A stretch of DNA of 64,000 nt from Fragum whitleyi (taxonomy: Eukaryota > Mollusca > Bivalvia > Cardiida > Cardiidae), in NCBI GenBank assembly GCA_948146395.1, contig OX411552.1, positions 48,929,058 through 48,993,057 on the forward strand. The letters are read 5' to 3'. This document shows, piece by piece, positions 58,201 to 64,000 of this stretch. Numbering within the stretch: the stretch's first letter is position 1; each line of letters starts with the position of its first letter. Below the pieces are notes generated by a model, which did not search any database, had not been told where the DNA came from, and saw nothing but the letters and a program-made list of their open reading frames with translations. Made by a program: the position numbers and the translations under genes.

Positions 58201-59349
58201 AATTTAATATTCGTAGTCAAAAAGGAAAAAAAAAATAAAATGATAAAGTTTTTAAGTGGGACAACTTTGTTTATAAGTTTTCAAAGTTGCGGTGTACTTA
58301 TTTTTTTTCACTGAGGAATTAAACTAATTTTTCAGTCAATCAGAATGCACAAAAAATTCTGGGAAAAGGTAGAATTAAATTATTTTTCATTAAAAAAGTT
58401 CTCCCAAATTCAAATGAAATTGAATAAAGAAAAATACAGATGGACCACCATTTTCATTATATTTATATTTTTTTCTGTCTGGTTTCGCAAGAATCCTGGA
58501 TTGTATGGTGAAAGATTGAGCTTGATAAAATTGAAATTAGCGAAGCTGATACATTTGTAAGCTGATTGAGCTCGAACTAAAGCTCTTGTAATTTCCTGGG
58601 AAATAAACCTCTTCCTGTGAGCGAGTTTCCATGGAAACGTCAAACCAATGTTACCAATAAAATTTTTCATTTTGACAAAAAGAGAGGACACTTTGCCCGC
58701 ATCTTGCATCGGGTCAGTGTTTTTGTTATGTTATGGGACAAATAACCCGCAGCAAACAAAACATTAAATTCCTATTTAGAGTCCCTGTTGTAATTCGTTT
58801 TGTTACGCTTTACTCTTCTTCTTTCTTCTTCTTCTTCTTCTTCGTCATCATCTTTATCATTATTATTATCACCATTATCATTATCATTATTATTCTACAA
58901 TGGCATTGAGCAAGATTGCTGAAAGTAGTTGTTTTAGAAGACTAGCCTTGTAAGTTCAGTAAGTGACCTATTGAGCTCTCAGTTGTATTTTGTCGTTTAA
59001 TCGAGCTATTTTTGCCTAGTTTACTAAATATATACCTGTTCAAAATTTAAGACAGTATATATGCATTAAATGAACTTATCAGCCAAACAGAAGGCTCATT
59101 TTAGTAAGACAAAAATTGAACTCTAATTAATCGTGTAACTTTAACTAATATAAAGTAAAGTTAGCTGTAGAGAGAAAACTTTTATATAGTTAAAAACTAT
59201 AAAAAGATTTTCTATGCACAGTTTACTAAGTTTCTGGAATAGTCGTTTTTTACAATTATTGTTGTGGAATTATTTCAAAATTTGTTTCTGTTATATCGTG
59301 GCGACTGATTTACGTGAAAAAAGGCTTCCTGACGTTTCTCATGCCAGGT
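58201..59349. other. Intergenic DNA with an X-box
   Basis: Contains a CTT/ATT microsatellite (58,815-58,892). Apart from the X-box at 58,625 I see no feature. Confidence 0.4.
58625..58638. promoter_or_regulatory. Palindromic RFX X-box
   Basis: GTTTCCATGGAAAC is fully palindromic and fits GTHNYYATRRNAAC on both strands. A CCAAT pentamer follows at about 58,646. A minus-strand ATG frame begins at 58,709, but I cannot show that it is a gene. Confidence 0.4.
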
Positions 59350-59505
59350 AAGGTAGTGGGCCCGTCTTATTTCCGCAACGAGTCGGAAGTAATGAACTTT
59401 AACGGTGTTAACCCAGGTTTCCTAATGATTTTCATTAGGAAACCTCGGTCAACATTGTGAAAGTTCATGAGTGCCGAAATGTTGCTATGATGGTTCCACC
59501 ACCTT
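59350..59505. mobile_element. M2 foldback MITE copy 12 (dispersed)
   Basis: AAGGTAGTGGGCCCG to GGTTCCACCACCTT; centre AGGTTTCCTAATGA / TCATTAGGAAACCT. Confidence 0.75.
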
Positions 59506-59519
59506 AAACCACAACATTT

Positions 59520-59695
59520 CAAGCGAACGACCAGCCGCATACCCCAATTAGGATTACTACTACTCGGTCGCCCAATGGTGGGAGATTAATGATGTATGCC
59601 ACAATTTTGAAAGGAAGTTGGTCGACTCTAGGATCGCGCTCGTGACCCTACAGAGAGCTCGACTGGTCACAGACTGAGCTTATGGGGCTCGGATT
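59520..59695 (-). mobile_element. Decayed tRNA-derived SINE (minus strand)
   Basis: The minus strand has an A box-like TAAGCTCAGTCTG and a weak B box (GCGCGATCCTAG). It shares GCCCAATGGTGGGAG-like text with the SINE at 55,400. Confidence 0.45.
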
Positions 59696-61270
59696 CTAAA
59701 AAGAACAATTTCGAAAAAAGGAAATGCCAGGTAGACGAATAAGGGTCGACATTGAACGATGAAACCGTCGAATTTTCCATTTACTATTTCCATTATTTCT
59801 ATCTTCAAGACTATCATATTTGATCTGCTATCCAGGAAAACCTGTCCAAATGACAATAAAATTGACAATAGATTTACAATCCAATAAAAGAATAATGGCT
59901 ATAATAAGACTGCTTAAATTACAAGGTGACGTCATTTAGATAGGATTTTTTTCTGGATAACGGATCATTTAGGCCTATCTAATGCGGAAAATGACGAAGC
60001 GGTCTGCAATCGTTAAATTTCGGTTTCAAAAAGCATGTGGATTTGAGAAAAGGGTATTTGCAAATCCCAAGAAAAGTAATGGCGAGTTCTAATGACTTTG
60101 AAGTCAATTATTCAACGTCTTTGCTCTCCCAAGGTTCTTATCGTTTTATTTGTTTGATTCACACTAAATATTTAATTTGTAACCCGGCATATAAAAATCT
60201 TTTCTCTCGAATGCAAGGATTAACGCATTGATCCATTTTTGGGTGTTAGATGGTTATTATATCTTAATCGGTGTCCGTAACAATCTTCTCTTAACTATAA
60301 CTGGGCAGAATTCAACCAATTTCACAAGAATGAACCATAAAACATTTCACACTTCTCCATAAAACTCTGATTGGGCTGATGATGACAAGGAACCAATAGG
60401 CTGTTCAACACCGAAAAATAGTCCCATGTGATGAAATATAAAAAGAATCTTTTCTGAAACTACATGTATTGGGGAGGATTCAACCAAACTTTACAGAAAT
60501 GGTGTTTAGAACATGTTCTTTCAGTTGATTTCGTTAAAGTCTGATCGGCTAATAACATAGTCTCTAAAGGCTGTCACGTCACCAAAAAGTGGTCTCTTAT
60601 GATGAAATTTAAAATCTCTTTCTCCGAGACCAATGATTAGAAATACAACCAAACTTCACAAAAATGAGTTGTAGGACGGGCTCTTTCAAATTCTTCTATT
60701 TTGGGTGATTTGATGCTGTGCCATGAAAAGAGGGGCCATTGAGGTTAAACATTTTAGCTCACCTGAGCCAAAAGTGCTATAATTTCTTTAAACAATTTCT
60801 CCTCTGAAACCACAGGGCTTATCAATTACTTGGGAGAATCTCTACCGAAATTGTTAAAACACTTTCATTCCATCAAAAACTCTGGTTTCCGTCAAACGGA
60901 AAGGCTGAAAATTGCTGGTAATCTTAGAAAAAAATCATCTTCTCCTAAACCACTGGGCAAATCAATCTGAAACTTGTCAGGAATGTGAAGTTCTCCTAAA
61001 GTTGTTAAAATACTTTTTAGATGGAAACCCTCCTCTGAGAAAATAATCTAGATCCTCGTCTTTTCCTTTACCTTGAAAAAAAATCGATGAGAAAGTTTGA
61101 CATTTAACATTGAATCTTGACATTTAAAATATGCGCGTATTGTCTTGATAAAGTTTAAGGATTCAAAAGTAGGTCTACCGTTTTAATAGAAGATTCTAGC
61201 CAGACTGCATGAATGCACATGTTGGTTCTAGTCTCGAAGAAATTTCAATCCCATGCCTAAAGTTTCCAAA
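59696..61270. other. Intergenic DNA with family T modules
   Basis: About 60,300-61,080 has degenerate modules (TCAACCAAACTTTACAGAAATGG, CAACCAAACTTCACAAAAATG) and the AGCTCACCTGAGCCAAAAGTGC block at about 60,755. 59,696-60,300 is unremarkable. Confidence 0.45.
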
Positions 61271-61350
61271 TCGATGTCTTTGCGCGAAACAGTTGTAACT
61301 GCCAATATATTGATAGGCAGTTACAACTGTTTCGCGCTGAGCCATCGATA
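61271..61350. repeat. H1 hairpin copy 8, near-perfect palindrome
   Basis: TCGATG and GCGCGAAACAGTTGTAACTGCC pair with GGCAGTTACAACTGTTTCGCGC and CATCGA. It resembles 34,645-34,726 more than the array copies. Confidence 0.8.
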
Positions 61351-61667
61351 TCTGACATACTTACTCTAATAAGAGCGCCCTCTCTTAATTTGGCTCCCCT
61401 ACTTAGGAAAGTCCAATTCAGTAGATTTAGATTACGTATATATGAATTTTAAAAACTTTTAAAATGTTTTTTTCTGTAAATTGAGGCTAATTTCCTCATA
61501 GCAATCATTTATCTGATTGTTTAGTAGAAATTAATCTGAAATTAAAGGGGATCGGGGACAGAGGACATCAATTTGGTAGACATTTTGCTCCAGGGAACAA
61601 AAAAACATACTGATTTTTTTTATATACTTGTAGCTACCTGGAGTATTTCTAAGGAGAAATACGGTAT
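61351..61667. other. Presumed intron sequence
   Basis: AT-rich, no repeat recognised. It leads into the branch point of the exon at 61,695. Confidence 0.3.
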
Positions 61668-61694
61668 CTAACTTGTTTCACTGTCTATTTACAG

Positions 61695-61844
61695 ATAATG
61701 CCCAGTTTTAATGACCGAATCACAGTATGGCGGTTACTTTTATTGCTGTTTTTCTGTCTGTCTGTCTACCTGTATTTGTATACTAACGCTTTTGACGGAA
61801 TGAGATCATCCGCCGTGTATCACGTTGTTGAGGGAGACGTTCAG
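61695..61844 (+). CDS. Candidate first coding exon of a type II membrane protein
   Basis: A branch-point-like CTAAC (61,668-61,672) and a pyrimidine-rich tract precede TTTACAG, whose AG ends at 61,694. ATG lies at 61,698 with A at -3. The frame gives 49 residues to GACGTTCAG, directly before the donor GTCAGT (61,845), leaving phase 0. Residues 1-12 are a short polar, basic head (MPSFNDRITVWR). Residues 13-28 are strongly hydrophobic (LLLLLFFCLSVYLYLY), and a polar stem follows, as in a signal-anchor. Golgi glycosyltransferases and sulfotransferases commonly start this way, but the family cannot be told from this exon. The rest of the gene would lie beyond 64,000. The alternative is a chance frame: without splicing it stops at 61,920-61,922. 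Confidence 0.5.
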
Positions 61845-62016
61845 GTCAGTATACTACTAGAGAAAGGTTCTGAAAATTTAAGGCCAAAATCCAACATTAT
61901 CATTTCATGTTTGAGTCTTTGACACATTAAATAGAGGTTATTGAACGAGTGGCCAATGAATAAACGAGTCATATATAAACAGATATAAACGCGGCTGCTT
62001 CATCATTTTTATAATA

Positions 62017-62157
62017 TATCATATATTATTATAAATAGAATATCTAATTCGTGGTCATTTGATGCCGAATTTATTAAACTCGTGATCTAAAATAAATCAC
62101 GAATTTAATAAATTCGGTATTAGATGACCACGAATTTGATATTCTATATATGATATG
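62017..62157. repeat. Long AT-rich foldback
   Basis: GAATATCTAATTCGTGGTCA and GATGCCGAATTTATTAAACT pair with AATTTAATAAATTCGGTATT and TGACCACGAATTTGATATTC, with AATCACG / CGTGAT near the loop. Outer ATATCATATAT / ATATATGATAT extends it. Single copy in the window, inside the presumed intron. Confidence 0.8.
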
Positions 62158-62253
62158 ACCTGATTTTTTTTTTGTGATAAATTACGATATTTTTCGATTT
62201 AAGTTATTCTGCGAAACATATTACGCCGTTTTCGAAATGTCGTCATAAAATAA

Positions 62254-63650
62254 AAGGATCTGTGCCATATCACGGGAAAAGGGGCCTTAATGACAAATTT
62301 CTTGTTTTCACTCCAGAAGCCTCAAATACGGTCCAATCTTCATGAAACTTGGTCAGAATGTTTGTTAGGTCATGAGGATGAAGTCTATTGAAAATGAGAA
62401 GGATTGGTGCCATTTCACAGAAAAAGCCGCCTTAATGACAATTTTGTCAACAATATCTTTAAACGACATCTCCTCCTAAACTTATGGGTTAAAATCAACC
62501 AAACTTGGCAGAAATATTCCTTGGGTGGTCCCTTATGAAAATTGCTCAAATGGAAAGGATCTGTGCCATATCATGGGAAAAGGGGCCTTAATGACAAATT
62601 TTTTGTTTAGACTCTAGAAGCCTCAAATACGGTCCAATTTTTTGTAAACTTGGTCAGAATGTTTGTTAGGTCATGAGGATGAAGTCTATTGAAAATGGGA
62701 AGGATCCGTGCCATTTCACAGAAAAAGCCGCCTTAATGGCAATTTTGTCAACAATATCTTTGAACGACATCTCCTCCTAAACTTATGGGTTAAAATCAAC
62801 CAAAATTGGCAGAAATATTCCTTGGGTGGTCCCTTATGAAAATTGCTCAAATGGAAAGGATCCGTGCCATATCATGGGAAAAGGGGCCTTAATGACAAAT
62901 TTTTTGTTTAGACTCTAGAAGCCTCAAATACGGTCCAATTTTTTGTAAACTTGGTCAGAATGTTTGTTAGGTCATGAGGATGAAGTCTATTGAAAATGGG
63001 AAGGATCCATGCCATATCACGGAAAAAGCCGCCTTAATGACAATTTTGTCAACAATATCTTTAAACAACATCTCCTCCTAAACTTATGGGTCAAAAACAA
63101 CCAAACTTGGCAGAAATATTCCTTGGGTGGTCCCTTATGAAAATTGCTCAAATGGAAAGGATCTGTGCCATATCATGGGAAAAGGGGCCTTAATGACAAA
63201 TTTCTTGTTTAGACTCTAGAAGCCACAAATATGGTCCAATTTTCACGAAACTTGGTCAGAATGTTTGTTAGGTCATGAGGATGAAGTCTATTGAAAATGG
63301 GAAGGATTGGTGCCATATCACAGGAAAAGGCATCTTAATGACAATTTTTTTTGTTTACTCTCTAGAAGCCACAAATATGGTCCAATCATCATGCAACTTT
63401 GTCAGAATCTTTGTTATGTCATGAGGATGAAGTCATTTGAAAATGGGAAGTATACGTGCCATATCACGGGAAAAGGGGCCTTAATGACAATTTTCTCGTA
63501 AGAGCTCCAAACGCCACAAATATAGTCCAATCTTCATGAAACTTGATCAAAATGTTTGCCAAGTCACAAGAATGAACTCTGTTGAAAATGGGAAGGTTCA
63601 TGTCATATCATAGGAAATGGAGTCTTAATGATAATTTACTTGAAATATCA
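62254..63650. repeat. 301-bp tandem repeat (four good units and a decayed one)
   Basis: AAAGGATCTGTGCCATATC recurs near 62,254, 62,554, 62,855 and 63,156. Each unit has two half-units starting GTGCCAT(A/T)TCAC(A/G)G...AAAA...GCCTTAATGACAA, so it grew from a ~150 bp module of family T. Confidence 0.9.
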
Positions 63651-63764
63651 GGTGAGCGATCTAGGGCCCTCAGGGTCCTCTTGTCTTATTATATTACACT
63701 CATCAATATTGGTTTGACGTCGGAAGGGCAAAATTTGTAATACTTCTGCAAAAATTGGAAAACT
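63651..63764. other. Link between repeat and H4 copy
   Basis: Contains CAGGTGAGCGATCTAGGGCCCTCAGGGTCCTCTTG, a segment I associate with the ends of mollusc repeats of this type. No gene. Confidence 0.35.
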
Positions 63765-63896
63765 GTCCGGCGTCCAGGATGACAAAACGGTGCAAATAGT
63801 TAGCCAATTATACCCCGCTTTCACGTGCACTTGCCCGTAAAGCGGGATATACTTTGTAAACTGTTTGCGCCGTTTTTACATCCTGAACGCAGGGCT
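63765..63896. repeat. H4 foldback copy
   Basis: GTCCGGCGTCCAGGATGAC and TACATCCTGAACGCAGGGC; centre ATTATACCCCGCTTTCACG / CCGTAAAGCGGGATATA. Confidence 0.7.
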
Positions 63897-64000
63897 GTTG
63901 AGGCTACGGTGAAATACATTGAATAAAGACAATCATCTAAGGGACTTTAACGTCGACGTTGACTCTAACCACTTAGAGGATTTCCTACAGACTTTGTTTA

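Noticed and set aside
58410..58709. A 99-codon minus-strand frame next to the palindromic X-box
   Set aside because: The frame crosses the X-box itself and an AT-rich tail; there is a weak possible donor only.

Overview
The window looks like intergenic DNA from an animal nuclear genome, most likely a bivalve mollusc. It is AT-rich and full of microsatellites, hairpin-forming (foldback) MITEs and tRNA-derived SINEs. It carries dispersed motifs I associate with mollusc genomes, such as the GCTCACCTGAGC block and a GGGGGCATATTG block followed by CTGTC repeats. This taxonomic call comes from recalled repeat families, not from a search. No bacterial operons, rRNA, bona fide tRNA genes or CRISPR arrays are visible.

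Region 1 (1-25,496) is a tandem array. Three intact, single-exon genes on the + strand (4694-5758, 13392-14456, 19826-20899) encode 354, 354 and 357 aa versions of one lysine/glutamate-rich, probably coiled-coil protein that I do not recognise. Genes 1 and 2 differ at about 14 nucleotides; gene 3 is more diverged, mainly in its C-terminal half. Each gene has the same ~135 bp 5' flank with an 8-bp inverted repeat, an ETS-like core and two CRE-like half-sites. The spacers are mosaics of repeated modules (MITE families M1, M2, M3, hairpins H1, H3, microsatellites). Two scars of lost genes are visible: a ~130 bp gene fragment joined by a 19-bp filler (11,072-11,217), and a unit in which spacer is fused directly to the gene's 3' flank (23,855-24,098). 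The array runs off the left edge and ends on the right at a breakpoint inside an H3 element.

Region 2 (25,500-46,000) is gene-poor: a LINE 3' remnant with a CCHC zinc-binding motif (29,062-29,870), a 1.3 kb foldback element with perfect 14-bp termini flanked by TTAA (32,317-33,617), dispersed members of the same hairpin families, and two SINE insertions with visible 13-bp target-site duplications (37,828-38,359 and 41,343-41,629).

Region 3 (46,134-49,325) holds a 64-bp tandem pair followed by three nearly identical ~1,020 bp direct repeats, each ending in a ~130 bp hairpin. Region 4 (49,330-61,600) has more hairpins, a dense SINE cluster (53,440-55,610), a long CT microsatellite, degenerate tandem modules and a perfect RFX X-box (another lies at 27,619).

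Region 5 (61,668-61,844) is the only other convincing coding evidence: a branch point, acceptor and donor enclosing a 49-codon exon that encodes an N-terminal signal-anchor, probably the first coding exon of a type II membrane protein whose remainder lies beyond the window. It is followed by a hairpin and a 301-bp tandem repeat (62,254-63,650).
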